NCBI RefSeq assembly: GCF_004217135.1
Contig: NZ_SHKK01000001.1
Coordinates: forward strand, 1,860,001-1,924,000
DNA length: 64,000 nt
Direction of reading: 5' to 3'
Origin: Micromonospora violae
Lineage (GTDB): Bacteria > Actinomycetota > Actinomycetes > Mycobacteriales > Micromonosporaceae
This document shows, in pieces, positions 42,989 through 51,432 of the stretch; within the stretch, counting starts at the first letter, position 1, and the number at the start of each line of letters is the position of its first letter. The position numbers and the translations under genes are program-made. Under the pieces are notes generated by a model that saw only the letters and a list, made by a program, of their open reading frames with translations, was not told where the DNA came from and did no database searches.

Positions 42989-43132
42989 CGCCCAGTCGAC
43001 CGAGAACCCAATAGTTGAGCGTTGCGGAATTGCCTTCCCGGGCACGGGGAGCCAGCCGCCGGGTGTTCACGTGCCCGGCGGCCAGACCCGCCATTACCCG
43101 ACGCCGACCGAACAGATCCGTGAGGTGGTCCC

Positions 43133-43585
43133 ATGACGCGGCCAGACGACGAGTTCCCCCCACTCGACGTCACTTCGACGCTCAATCTCGGTTCGCTCGA
43201 CGAAGTGCTGGAGGGGCCGGACACCGATGTGGTGCCGAGCCGGATGTCCGGTTCGTTGCCGCCGGGTATGGCGCTGCTGGTGGTTCGTCGAGGTCCGAAT
43301 GCGGGTGCCCGGTTCCTGTTGGACCACGATGTGACGACCAGTGGCCGGCACCCGGACAGTGACATCTTCCTGGATGACGTGACGGTGTCGCGTCGGCACG
43401 CGGAGTTCCACCGCGATGGTGGGACGTTCACGGTGCGGGATGTGGGCAGCCTCAATGGCACGTATGTGAATCGTGAGCGGGTTGAGGCGGCCACGTTGAG
43501 CAATGGTGATGAGGTTCAGATCGGTAAGTTCCGGGTGGTGTTCATCGCCGGTCCGCGCCCGGAGGAGGAGGCCGGCCGGGGGTGA
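43133..43585 (+). CDS. garA: FHA-domain regulator GarA
   Basis: 150 aa from ATG 43133. The N-terminal segment holds a Thr/Ser motif (DVTSTLNLGSLDE) where GarA/OdhI carry their phosphorylated TT. The FHA domain contains GRHPDSDIFLDDVTVSRRHA and GSLNGTYVNRERVE. GarA binds and inhibits 2-oxoglutarate dehydrogenase and glutamate enzymes until Ser/Thr kinases (PknB/PknG) phosphorylate it. Orthologous position to Rv1827. The usual ETTS motif is not exact here. Confidence 0.9.
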   Translation: MTRPDDEFPPLDVTSTLNLGSLDEVLEGPDTDVVPSRMSGSLPPGMALLVVRRGPNAGARFLLDHDVTTSGRHPDSDIFLDDVTVSRRHAEFHRDGGTFTVRDVGSLNGTYVNRERVEAATLSNGDEVQIGKFRVVFIAGPRPEEEAGRG

Positions 43586-44337
43586 ACGAGCCTGCGGCCT
43601 CCATGTCACCCGGGGCGGCTGGGTCTGAGCCGCTGATGAGCATCGGTGAGGTGCTTGGGCAGTTGCGGGTGGATTTTCCGGATACCACGATTTCCAAGCT
43701 GCGGTTTCTTGAGGCTGAGGGTTTGGTCGAGCCGCAGCGGACGGCGGCGGGTTACCGGAAGTACAGCTGGGACGATGTGGCGCGGTTGCGGTTCGTGTTG
43801 ACCGCGCAGCGGGACAAGTACCTGCCGTTGCGGGTGATCCGGGAGCAGTTGGCCCAGTGGGATTCGGCTGGTGAGCAGCCGGGGCGGTCGCGGCCGGCGT
43901 TGGTGGCGGTTGGTCCTGATGGTGCGGTGCCGGGTCGTGAGTCGGTGGAGCCGGCCGAGTCGTCGCAGGTGCGGCTCGGCCGGGCGGATCTGGTGGCGCG
44001 TAGTGGGATCGACGAGTCGACGTTGGTGGAGTTGGAGCGGCTCGGTGTGCTGGTGTCGGATCCGCCGGGGTGGTATGACGCGGATGCTCTGATCATCGCG
44101 TCGGCGGTGGCGGGGTTGGCGTCGTACGGGTTGGAGCCGCGGCATCTGCGGGGTTATCGGACGGCGGCGGACCGGGAGGTCGGTTTGTTCGCGCAGTTGG
44201 TGGCGCCGTTGGCGCGGCAGAGTGATCCGGCGGCGCGGGCGCGGGCGGCGGAGACGGCGCGTGAGTTGGTGGCGTTGTCGGAGCAGTTGCACGCGGCGTT
44301 GGTGCGGGTGGGTCTGCGGTCGACGTTGGGTCGGTGA
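43582..44337 (+). CDS. ftsR: MerR-like regulator FtsR (Rv1828-like)
   Basis: 251 aa from GTG 43582, overlapping garA's stop. A MerR-type winged helix is at residues 15-80 (MSIGEVLGQLRVDFPDTTIS, FLEAEGLVEPQRTAAGYRKY). A flexible Pro/Gly region follows, then a C-terminal helical domain with VARSGIDESTLVELERLGVL. Orthologs (Rv1828, C. glutamicum FtsR) activate ftsZ. Assigned by sequence and by position after garA. Confidence 0.87.
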   Translation: MNEPAASMSPGAAGSEPLMSIGEVLGQLRVDFPDTTISKLRFLEAEGLVEPQRTAAGYRKYSWDDVARLRFVLTAQRDKYLPLRVIREQLAQWDSAGEQPGRSRPALVAVGPDGAVPGRESVEPAESSQVRLGRADLVARSGIDESTLVELERLGVLVSDPPGWYDADALIIASAVAGLASYGLEPRHLRGYRTAADREVGLFAQLVAPLARQSDPAARARAAETARELVALSEQLHAALVRVGLRSTLGR

Positions 44338-44524
44338 CGGGTGCCCGGTGGGTGGTGGCTGAGCGGAAAGATCTCTTCCGGGAAGCGTGCCGTAGGCTTG
44401 CCGGGGTAACCCCTTTTCGGCGCGGGCGTGGTGCTGTAGCGCATGGGACGGCCGTGTCGCGGTCCGTGTACCGTGCAGGGAAAGGGCGCGGTGCGGCGTA
44501 GGTGACAACGACACGGAGGCGGCG

Positions 44525-44989
44525 GTGCGCGAGCTGAGCGTGGTCGGAGTTCGGGTGGAGCTGCCCAGCAACCAGCCGATCGTCCTGCTCAGGGAGGTCG
44601 AGGGGGACCGCTATCTGCCGATCTGGATCGGTGCGGTCGAGGCGACGGCTATCGCTTATGAGCAGCAGGGGGTCAAGCCGGCCCGGCCGTTGACGCATGA
44701 TCTTCTGCGGGATGTGTTGGCGGCGTTGAAGGCGCCCTTGCAGGCGGTGGAGATCACCGAGCTGAAGGAGAACGTCTTTTACGCGGATCTGTTGCTCGGC
44801 GATGGGGTGCGGGTGTCGGCGCGGCCGAGCGATTCGATCGCGTTGGCGTTGCGTGTCGGTGCGCCGATTCGTTGTGCGGAGCAGGTCCTCAGCGAGGCGG
44901 GGATCGTTATCCCTGATGAGCAGGAGGACGAGGTGGAGAAGTTCCGCGAGTTCCTGGAGCAGGTGCGTCCGGAGGATTTCGCGGGCTGA
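44525..44989 (+). CDS. Bifunctional nuclease family protein (Rv1829-like)
   Basis: 154 aa from GTG 44525. DUF151/bifunctional nuclease domain: IVLLREVEGDRYLPIWIGAV, EATAIAYEQQG, RPLTHDLLRDVL, and ARPSDSIALALRVGAPI (the conserved S-R/A-P-S-D-A/S-I-A-L-A-x-R block). Members have DNase/RNase activity in some organisms; the role here is unknown. Position matches Rv1829. Confidence 0.9.
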   Translation: MRELSVVGVRVELPSNQPIVLLREVEGDRYLPIWIGAVEATAIAYEQQGVKPARPLTHDLLRDVLAALKAPLQAVEITELKENVFYADLLLGDGVRVSARPSDSIALALRVGAPIRCAEQVLSEAGIVIPDEQEDEVEKFREFLEQVRPEDFAG

Positions 44990-45149
44990 GGTGTGCCCGG
45001 GCTCGGTTGGTGATCTTTCTCGGTGGCTGCGCGGCGTGTCGCGTCGGTTCCTCCGTGGTAACCCTTGGCGGTCGCTATAGGGTTTCCATGTCGAGGGGTG
45101 CGCGTCGGAGGAAACGATGCGTTGCCACACTGACGGGGAGGTTGTCCGG

Positions 45150-45743
45150 ATGCACGAGCCGCAGGATTCCGATCCGGGTGCAGAGTTCGACGAGCCGGGT
45201 GTCTCGTCGCCAGGTGTGGCGGCTGAGGGTGACGGTTCGGTTGGCTACCGGGGTGTGACGGCCTGCCACGCGGTGGGTATCAGTTACCGGCAGTTGGATT
45301 ACTGGGCGCGGACGACGCTGGTGGTGCCGAGCGTTCGTGATGCTTCGGGTTCGGGGACGCAACGGTTGTATTCGTTCCGCGACCTGGTGGTGTTGAAGGT
45401 CGTGAAGCGGTTGTTGGATGCGGGGGTGTCCCTGCAGAACATCCGTAAGGCGATCGAGGCGTTGCGGTCGCGTGGTGTGGAGGATCTGGCGGGGATCACG
45501 CTGATCTCTGATGGGACGACGGTGTACGAGTGTCGGTCTCCGGAGGAGGTGGTCGACCTGTTGCAGGGTGGCCAGGGGGTCTTCGGCATCGCGATCGGTG
45601 GGGCTTTCAAGGAGATCCAGGGGTCGTTGTCGCATCTGCCGGCGGAGCCGGCGACGAGCGGCCCGGTGGAGTCGGTGGTGTCGGGGTCGGATCCGGTGGG
45701 TGACGAGTTGGCGGCGCGGCGGGCGCGGCGACGCGCCGGTTGA
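45150..45743 (+). CDS. MerR-like regulator (Rv1830-like)
   Basis: 197 aa from ATG 45150 (GGGGAGG ribosome site; ATG 45117 is in frame but has none). The MerR HTH reads GYRGVTACHAVGISYRQLDY, WARTTLVVPS, and RLYSFRDLVVLKVVKRLLD. A C-terminal dimer/ligand region includes ITLISDGTTVYECRSPEEVV. Orthologous to Rv1830 (McdR/ResR), linked to chromosome dynamics and growth. Last gene of the conserved block before the insertion. Confidence 0.87.
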   Translation: MHEPQDSDPGAEFDEPGVSSPGVAAEGDGSVGYRGVTACHAVGISYRQLDYWARTTLVVPSVRDASGSGTQRLYSFRDLVVLKVVKRLLDAGVSLQNIRKAIEALRSRGVEDLAGITLISDGTTVYECRSPEEVVDLLQGGQGVFGIAIGGAFKEIQGSLSHLPAEPATSGPVESVVSGSDPVGDELAARRARRRAG

Positions 45744-46003
45744 GCGTTCCCATTTCCCGGTCTTTTTCCGGTTGGTTTTGTCGCGACCCTCGGTAACGGT
45801 GGTGGGTGTCGATGGAGCTGAACGGTCCATTGTGGATACGGTGCGTGTCGCTGTGGTGGCCGACGGTGGATCTACTTTCGAGTAGTGGTGACGCAGCGTG
45901 GTAGCGCGTTGTCGGGAATCCGATATGGGGGCCCTGACCGGAGGCGCTTGACACGCTATGGTCCCTCACGGTTCTGGACCCTTCACCCCCGGAAGGAACG
46001 ACC

Positions 46004-46402
46004 GTGACGGTTACGGAAGAGACTGCTCCCGTTTCGCACTACGACCGCATTGGCGGTGCGAGTTCGGTCAAGGCGGCGGTTGAGCTGTTCTACGACAAGG
46101 TGCTCGCGGACCCGGAGTTGGCGGGTTACTTCGCTGGTGTGGACATGGCGGGTCAGCGGCGGCACCTGGCGTTGATGTTGACCGTGGTGCTGGGTGGCCC
46201 GAACGAGTACACCGGTCGGGGGTTGGCCGAGGCGCACCAGCCGTTGAACATTCCGGTGGGGCATTACGCGAAGGTGGGCGAGCACCTGACGGTGACGTTG
46301 ACCGAGCTGGGGGTGCCGGCGGACATCCTGGCTGACGTGCAGACGGTGCTGGGGCAGGTGCAGGGCCAGGTGGTGGCTGCTGGAAACGGGTCGGGCGTCT
46401 GA
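46004..46402 (+). CDS. glbN: Truncated hemoglobin, group I (trHbN)
   Basis: 132 aa from GTG 46004 with GGAAGG upstream. Two-on-two globin: HYDRIGGASSVKAAVELFYD with Tyr30 (B10) and the proximal His94 in VGEHLTVTL. TrHbN proteins detoxify nitric oxide with O2. The next gene encodes a globin-reductase, 2 nt away, and could supply electrons. Promoter-like TTGACA at 45949-45954; the 260-nt gap before it holds no gene. Confidence 0.9.
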   Translation: MTVTEETAPVSHYDRIGGASSVKAAVELFYDKVLADPELAGYFAGVDMAGQRRHLALMLTVVLGGPNEYTGRGLAEAHQPLNIPVGHYAKVGEHLTVTLTELGVPADILADVQTVLGQVQGQVVAAGNGSGV

Positions 46403-46404
46403 GC

Positions 46405-47586
46405 GTGGACGCGGCGCGACTCAAACAGAGCTGGTCGGTGGTCGCCGGTCATGGTGACCAGGTGCCGCTCTACTTCTACTCGACGTTGTTCCTCGCTCAT
46501 CCTGAGACGCGGCAGATGTTCCCCACGAACATGGCCGGTCAGCGGGATCGTCTGGTGACCGCGCTGGGCCACATCGTGTCCAACGTGGATCAGGTGGATC
46601 GGTTGGTGGGGTTTCTGCAGGATCTCGGTGCGGATCACCGCAAGTTCGCGGTCCGCGCGGAGCACTACCCGGCGGTCGGTGAGGCGCTGGTGGCGACGTT
46701 GCAGCATTTCCTCGCCGAGCAGTGGACCGACGAGTTGGCGGCGGACTGGACGGCCGCGTACGGGTTGGTCGCCCAGGTGATGATGGAGGCCGCGCAGGCG
46801 GCTGAGGCGGTCAATCCGCCGTGGTGGGTGGCGGAGATCGTGGCGCACGAGCGGCGGGCGTTCGACGTGGCGGTGTTGACGGTGCGTCCGCAGTACCTGT
46901 TGCCGTTCACGCCGGGTCAGTCGATCGGGGTGTCGCACCCGTCGGTGCGGTCGTGGCGGTACTACTCGCCGGCGAACGCCCCGCGGGCGGACGGCACGTT
47001 GGAGTTGCATGTGCGGGCCGCGCCGGGTGGCGCGGTGTCGTCGCGGCTGGTGTACGGGTCGGCGGTGGGGGATCGGCTGCACCTGGCGGCGCCGGTGGGG
47101 GACCGGTTGGGGTTGTGGTCGGCGGGCTCCAGTGACCTGTTGCTGTTGGTCGCGGGTACCGGCTGGGCGCCGGTGAAGGCGTTGGTGGAGCAGGTGGCCG
47201 CGGAGGGTTCCCGCCGGCGGGTGGACCTTTACGTGGGGGCCCGTTCCCGCAGCGAGTTCTACGACAGCGACGCGATCGACAAGTTGGCGTCGTCGTATCC
47301 GTGGTTGACGGTGACGTACGTGGTGGGTGCCGACGTGCACCGGCCGGGGGAGTTCGTGCAGGCGGTGGACCGGGCGTTGGCCGATGGTGACTGGCGTTCC
47401 CGGCACGTGTTCGTGTGTGGGTCGGACCAGATGGTGTCGCACGCGGTGCGGACGTTGGTTCAGGCGGGTTACCACGAGGGTCAGGTGCACCACGAGGGGC
47501 TGGGCGCGCAGTGGTACGGCCCGGCATGGCGGACGGCGGTGCCGCAGTCGGCTGCGGGTGACACGAACGGGAGTGGGCGCAGGTGA
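46405..47586 (+). CDS. Flavohemoglobin-like NO dioxygenase
   Basis: 393 aa from GTG 46405. A globin domain (1-135) has Tyr25 (B10), AGQRDRL and the proximal His78 in GADHRKF. The FAD domain has the signature SWRYYSPAN and the GxxS-type PGGAVSSRLV. The NAD domain has LLLLVAGTGWAPVKALVEQV and VFVCGSDQMV. It oxidises NO to nitrate with O2 and NADH, as in Hmp, but the sequence is shorter and divergent, closer to actinobacterial type II flavohemoglobins. Operon with glbN, so the pair forms an NO or redox defence unit. Confidence 0.86.
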   Translation: MDAARLKQSWSVVAGHGDQVPLYFYSTLFLAHPETRQMFPTNMAGQRDRLVTALGHIVSNVDQVDRLVGFLQDLGADHRKFAVRAEHYPAVGEALVATLQHFLAEQWTDELAADWTAAYGLVAQVMMEAAQAAEAVNPPWWVAEIVAHERRAFDVAVLTVRPQYLLPFTPGQSIGVSHPSVRSWRYYSPANAPRADGTLELHVRAAPGGAVSSRLVYGSAVGDRLHLAAPVGDRLGLWSAGSSDLLLLVAGTGWAPVKALVEQVAAEGSRRRVDLYVGARSRSEFYDSDAIDKLASSYPWLTVTYVVGADVHRPGEFVQAVDRALADGDWRSRHVFVCGSDQMVSHAVRTLVQAGYHEGQVHHEGLGAQWYGPAWRTAVPQSAAGDTNGSGRR

Positions 47587-47648
47587 GCGCGAGGAGTGAG
47601 CTTGCGAGCCCCGCAGTCGCGAACGGAGGTGAGCGCAGGTGAGCGCGA
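47577..47648 (+). repeat. 16-bp direct repeat flanking a 40-nt insert
   Basis: GCGCAGGTGAGCGCGA at 47577-47592 and again at 47633-47648. The sequence between (GAGTGAGCTTGCGAGCC...) resembles a dispersed repeat. The first copy contains the stop of the flavohemoglobin gene, the second the start of the DivIVA-like gene. Confidence 0.6.
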
Positions 47649-48334
47649 CGCCGATCAGTCGGTATGACGGGGTGCAGGTTTCCGGCGGTGTTCAGGTGCG
47701 GATGACCGCGGATCGGGTTCGGCGGTGGGAGTTCGGTGCCGCGTCGTTCGCTCGGCGTGGTTACGACAACGCTGACGTGGACCGGTTCCGGGTGCAGGTC
47801 GCTGACGAGTTGGACTTGTTGGCGACGCAGATCGCGACGTTGCGGGCGGAGAACGAGCGGCTGACCGACCGGGTGGAGTTGCACCGGCATGGGGTGATTC
47901 CGAGTACGGCGGCGGCGGCGAAGGTTCCGGCGGCGCGGGAGGTGAATCTGCTGTCGGCGGCGCAGCGGGAGGCGGAGCAGATCATCGCGCAGGCGCATGA
48001 TTATGCGCGTCGGGTCGCCGAGTACGCCCGGGTGCAGTACGAGAGTTACCTGCAGGCGGCGCAGGCGGAGGCGAAGCAGGAGGCTGAGCGGGCGGTCGCG
48101 GAGTACCGCAGCGCGGCGGGGCCGAGCTTCGATGACACGGTGGCGACCCGCGAGGCGTTGCGGATTTTCGGCGAGATGATGGTGTCGCACATGCAGGCGG
48201 CGGCGCGGCATCTCGACGATGGCAGTGAGCAGTTGGCGCGCACGATGGATCGGATCGCGGCGGAGACGCCGGGGGCGCCGTTCGTGGGTGGTGTGGTGGG
48301 GCAGTCGGCGTTGCCGCGCCACCACCAGCGCTGA
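47639..48334 (+). CDS. DivIVA-domain protein
   Basis: 231 aa from GTG 47639 (GGAGGTGAGCG upstream); ATG 47702 is a possible alternative. DivIVA signature: WEFGAASFARRGYDNADVDRF followed by a coiled coil (VADELDLLATQIATLRAENE). A long helical region (AAQREAEQIIAQAHDYARRV, YLQAAQAEAKQEAERAVAEY) follows. Such proteins organise polar growth or septation. This is not the main Wag31 (no division cluster nearby), so it is an accessory member. Confidence 0.8.
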   Translation: MSATPISRYDGVQVSGGVQVRMTADRVRRWEFGAASFARRGYDNADVDRFRVQVADELDLLATQIATLRAENERLTDRVELHRHGVIPSTAAAAKVPAAREVNLLSAAQREAEQIIAQAHDYARRVAEYARVQYESYLQAAQAEAKQEAERAVAEYRSAAGPSFDDTVATREALRIFGEMMVSHMQAAARHLDDGSEQLARTMDRIAAETPGAPFVGGVVGQSALPRHHQR

Positions 48335-48356
48335 CCCAGGGGCTGTTGCAGGCCGA

Positions 48357-48382
48357 GCGGCGGCGCGGTTGACCGCCGCCGC
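48357..48382. terminator. Bidirectional terminator
   Basis: GCGGCGGCG/CGCCGCCGC 9-bp stem with an 8-nt loop, between two convergent genes. Confidence 0.7.
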
Positions 48383-48395
48383 CGTGCCGGGTTGG

Positions 48396-49052
48396 TCAGG
48401 TGGTGGCGGCGCGGACGGCCTCGGTGATCGGGGTGGGCCCGTCGACGAGTTCGAGGGTCGCGCCGGTGGTGCGTGGTTCGTCGAGCAGGGCGGCGAGGAC
48501 GTGGGCGACGTCGGTGCGGCTGATCGCGCCACGAGCGGCGTGGGGGGTGAGGGTGACCCGCCCGGTGGGTGGGTCGTCGGTGAGCCGGCCGGGTCGCAGC
48601 ACCGTCCAGGCCAGGTCGCGGCCGCGCAGGTCGTCCTCGGCGGCGCGTTTGGCGCGCAGGTACGCCGCCCACACGTCGTCGGTGCCGGGGGTGGGTGGGG
48701 TGTCCACGCCCATGGAGGAGACGAGCAGGTAGCGGTGGACGCCGGCGCGGGTGGCGGCGTCGGCGAGTAGCGCGGCGGCGGCCCGGTCGACGGTGTCTTT
48801 GCGGGCGGCGCCGCTGCCGGGGCCGGCGCCCGCGGCGAAGATCACCGCGTCGGCGCCGTCGAGGTGCGCGGCGAGCTGCGCTACGGGGGTGTGTTCCAGG
48901 TCGCAGACGACGGGGGTGGAGCCGGCGTCGCGTAGGGTCGCGGCCTGGTCGGGGTTGCGGATGAGACCGACGGTGGTGTCGCCGCGCCCGGTGAGGTGGC
49001 GTTGCACCAGTAGGGCGATCTTGCCGTGGCCTCCGGCGATGACGACGCGCAT
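48396..49052 (-). CDS. NAD(P)-binding SDR-like protein (atypical SDR5)
   Basis: 218 aa. Rossmann motif MRVVIAGGHGKIALLVQRHL, VIFAAGAGPGSG, and YLLVSSMGVDTPP with the later LAWTVLRPGRLTDDP. This matches atypical SDRs such as YwnB/SDR_a5, which lack the Tyr-x3-Lys pair and often act as redox or NmrA-like sensors. Divergent from the MerR-PP2C gene; they share a 100-nt intergenic region. Confidence 0.82.
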   Translation of the reverse strand: MRVVIAGGHGKIALLVQRHLTGRGDTTVGLIRNPDQAATLRDAGSTPVVCDLEHTPVAQLAAHLDGADAVIFAAGAGPGSGAARKDTVDRAAAALLADAATRAGVHRYLLVSSMGVDTPPTPGTDDVWAAYLRAKRAAEDDLRGRDLAWTVLRPGRLTDDPPTGRVTLTPHAARGAISRTDVAHVLAALLDEPRTTGATLELVDGPTPITEAVRAATT

Positions 49053-49152
49053 GCGCCCAACCTACCGTCGGCGGCGGCTTGACCTTGACCTTCGGGTAAC
49101 CCTGAGCCTGGTGGTTGCCGGTCGCCGTGACCGGTACGAGGAGGATGTCGAC

Positions 49153-50220
49153 GTGGGGCTGATGACCATCGGGGCGTTCGCCCGGGCGGTGCGGCTGACG
49201 CCGAAGGCGTTGCGCCTGTATGACCAGGTGGGGTTGCTGGTGCCAGCCGCTGTGGATCCGGAGTCCGGTTACCGGCTGTACGACCCGGCTCAGGTGTCGG
49301 TGGCGCGGCTGGTCGGCCAGTTGCGTCGGATCGGCATGCCGTTGGCGCAGATCCGGGTGGTGTGTGGGCTGGAGCCCACGGCGGCGGCGGAGGCGGTCAC
49401 CGCGTACTGGCGGCAGGTCAGCGCCGACACCGCGGTTCGGGCCCGGCTCGCCACCCTCCTCGTGGATCACCTGTCTGAAGGGGGCGCCACCATGTCCGAC
49501 TCGAATTGCGCTGTTGCCGTCCGTTACGCGGCCGGTTGTGACACCGGGCTGGTGCGCGACAGCAACGAGGATGTCGCGTACGCCAGCGGACGGTTGCTGG
49601 CGGTGGCCGATGGGATGCGGGGTCCTGGCGGCGCGGCCGCCAGCGCCGCCGCCGTCGCCGCGGTGACGCCGTTGGCGTTCGCCGACGTGCCGGCCGCCGA
49701 CCTGCTGACGGTGCTGGCCGGTGCGGTGAGCAACGCCGACCGTGCGGTACGCGGGTTGGCGTCCGACACCGACCAGCCGGTGACCACGCTGACCGCGCTG
49801 CTGTTCAGCGGTTCCCGGCTGGCGGTGGTGCACGTGGGTGACACCCGGGTCTATCTGCTGCGCGGTGGTGAGCTGTCGCTGCTGACGCAGGATCACACGT
49901 GGGTGCAGACCCAGGTTGATCAGGGCCGGCTCGACCGGGATCAGGCCGCGGCGCATCCCCGGCGGGCGGTGCTGGTGCGGGCCCTCGGTGGCGGCCGGCA
50001 GGTCGAGGCGGATCTGGCGTTGCGCACCGCGCAGCCCGGTGACCGGTACCTGCTGTGCTCCGATGGGTTGTCCGCGGTCGTGGACCGGGGCGACCTGCGG
50101 TCGGCGTTGGCGGCGACCGGCGATCCCGAGGGCACGGTGCGGGGGTTGATCGAGCTGGCGCGGGGCGAGGGGGCGCCGGACAACATCGCCTGCGTCGTCG
50201 CCGACGTCGTCGCGGTGTAG
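49153..50220 (+). CDS. MerR-HTH / PP2C phosphatase fusion
   Basis: 355 aa from GTG 49153 (GAGGAGG ribosome site). Residues 1-75 form a MerR winged helix (MTIGAFARAVRLTPKALRLY, DQVGLLVPAAVDPESGYRLY), then a linker. From residue 114 a full PP2C domain: GLVRDSNEDVAYA, VADGMRG, VVHVGDTRVYLLRGGE, LTQDHTWV, LLCSDGLS, and PDNIACVVADVV. All metal-site Asp residues seem present. ATG 49492 (residue 114) has its own AAGGGGG site, so a PP2C-only product of 242 aa is possible. The upstream gap has CTTGACCTTGACC that could be a MerR-type promoter. Confidence 0.85.
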   Translation: MGLMTIGAFARAVRLTPKALRLYDQVGLLVPAAVDPESGYRLYDPAQVSVARLVGQLRRIGMPLAQIRVVCGLEPTAAAEAVTAYWRQVSADTAVRARLATLLVDHLSEGGATMSDSNCAVAVRYAAGCDTGLVRDSNEDVAYASGRLLAVADGMRGPGGAAASAAAVAAVTPLAFADVPAADLLTVLAGAVSNADRAVRGLASDTDQPVTTLTALLFSGSRLAVVHVGDTRVYLLRGGELSLLTQDHTWVQTQVDQGRLDRDQAAAHPRRAVLVRALGGGRQVEADLALRTAQPGDRYLLCSDGLSAVVDRGDLRSALAATGDPEGTVRGLIELARGEGAPDNIACVVADVVAV

Positions 50221-50315
50221 CGGTGTAGCGGTCGCGGTCACCCGCGTCGGGTGGGGTTGCGCACCCGGCGCGGGGCTCGGCGTTAGCGGATCGGTTGAGG
50301 CAGCATGGAGAGGTG

Positions 50316-51158
50316 ATGGAGAACCTCGACGTGTTGACCTCACTGGTGGCCGGTGGTGGGGTGGTGGTGCTCAGCGGCGCCGGCCTGTCCACCGAGTCGG
50401 GGATTCCGGACTACCGGGGGCCCAGTGGGGTGGCGCGGCGCAACCCGCCGATGACCTTCCAGGCGTTCACCCGCGATCCGTTGGCCCGGCGGCGGTACTG
50501 GGCGCGCAGCCACCTGGGGTGGCGGTTGATCGCCGGCGCGGCGCCGAACGTCGGGCATCGGGCGGTGGCCGGGTTGCAGCACGCCGGCCTGGTCGACACG
50601 GTGATCACCCAGAACGTCGACGGTCTGCACGGTGCGGCCGGCAGCCCGTCGGTGATCGAGCTGCACGGTCGTCTCGACGAGGTCACCTGCCTGAACTGCG
50701 GGAACCTGACCTCCCGGGAGGAGCTGGACCGGCGGTTGCGCGAGGCCAACCCGGACTTCGTGGCCCACGTCGCCGGCGTCAACCCGGACGGTGATGTTGA
50801 TCTCCCCGACGAGCAGGTGGCGGCGTTCCGGCCGGTGGACTGCGGGATCTGCGGCACCGGGATGTTGAAACCGGACGTGGTGTTCTTCGGTGAGACGGTG
50901 CCGCCGCAGCGGGTGGCGCGGTGTTTCGCGGCCGTGGAGCAGGCCCGGTCGGTGCTGGTGCTGGGGTCGTCGTTGACGGTCATGTCGGGGCGCCGCTTCG
51001 TGATTCGCGCCGTCAAACGGGGCATTCCGGTTGCGATCGTCAACCAGGGGCCGACCCGGGGTGACGGGCACGCCACCGTGTGCGTCGACGCGCCGTTGGG
51101 TGCGGTGCTGCCGCAGCTGGCCGCGCGCGTCGGCGCCGGGGCGCCGCTGCCGGTGTGA
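50316..51158 (+). CDS. NAD-dependent protein deacylase (sirtuin)
   Basis: 280 aa from ATG 50316 (GGAGAGG just upstream; TTG 50295 is in frame). Sir2 motifs: VVLSGAGLSTESGIPDYRGP, ITQNVDGLHGAAGS, and catalytic His in ELHGRLDEVTCLNC. The Zn site is CLNCGN and CGICGTGMLKPDVVFFGE, and GSSLTVMSGRRF lies at the end. Removes acyl groups from lysines with NAD+. Resembles the class II/SIRT4-like bacterial group. Stands between the fusion protein gene and gcvP. Confidence 0.9.
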   Translation: MENLDVLTSLVAGGGVVVLSGAGLSTESGIPDYRGPSGVARRNPPMTFQAFTRDPLARRRYWARSHLGWRLIAGAAPNVGHRAVAGLQHAGLVDTVITQNVDGLHGAAGSPSVIELHGRLDEVTCLNCGNLTSREELDRRLREANPDFVAHVAGVNPDGDVDLPDEQVAAFRPVDCGICGTGMLKPDVVFFGETVPPQRVARCFAAVEQARSVLVLGSSLTVMSGRRFVIRAVKRGIPVAIVNQGPTRGDGHATVCVDAPLGAVLPQLAARVGAGAPLPV

Positions 51159-51264
51159 CGACCCGGGCCGCCCCGGTCCGGGCTCCCGGGCGCGGCGAGG
51201 GGCCGCGGGGGTAGGACATCTGCCGGAAACACGGGCGCTGGTAGCGTTGACCACGCCGGTAACA

Positions 51265-51355
51265 CCCACGTGGGAGAGACCGCCCGATAGCACGTAGGGC
51301 GGCGCCGAAGGGGCAAATCCTCCCCGGAACCTCTCAGGCAAAAGGACCTCGTGGG
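51265..51355 (+). promoter_or_regulatory. Glycine riboswitch (one clear aptamer)
   Basis: P1 pairing CCCACG (51265-51270) with CGTGGG (51350-51355). The consensus runs GGGAGAGACCGCC, GGCGCCGAAGGGGCAA (51301-51316) and CCGGAACCTCTCAGGCAAAAG (near 51324-51344), a standard gcvT-motif aptamer. I see only one full aptamer; the stretch 51356-51432 may form a ghost stem and the ribosome-site control. It precedes gcvP, so glycine should activate glycine breakdown. Confidence 0.92.
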
Positions 51356-51432
51356 CAGGCACTGTGGAGCGCCCCCGTGGGTGCGACAGAGGGGGAGGCC
51401 GACATGTCGACCTCGCCCCGGGAGTGCCCCTG

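Noticed and set aside
51356..51432. Second glycine aptamer
   Set aside because: The GGGAGA...CCGAAGGGGCAA consensus is not repeated; at most a ghost stem is possible.
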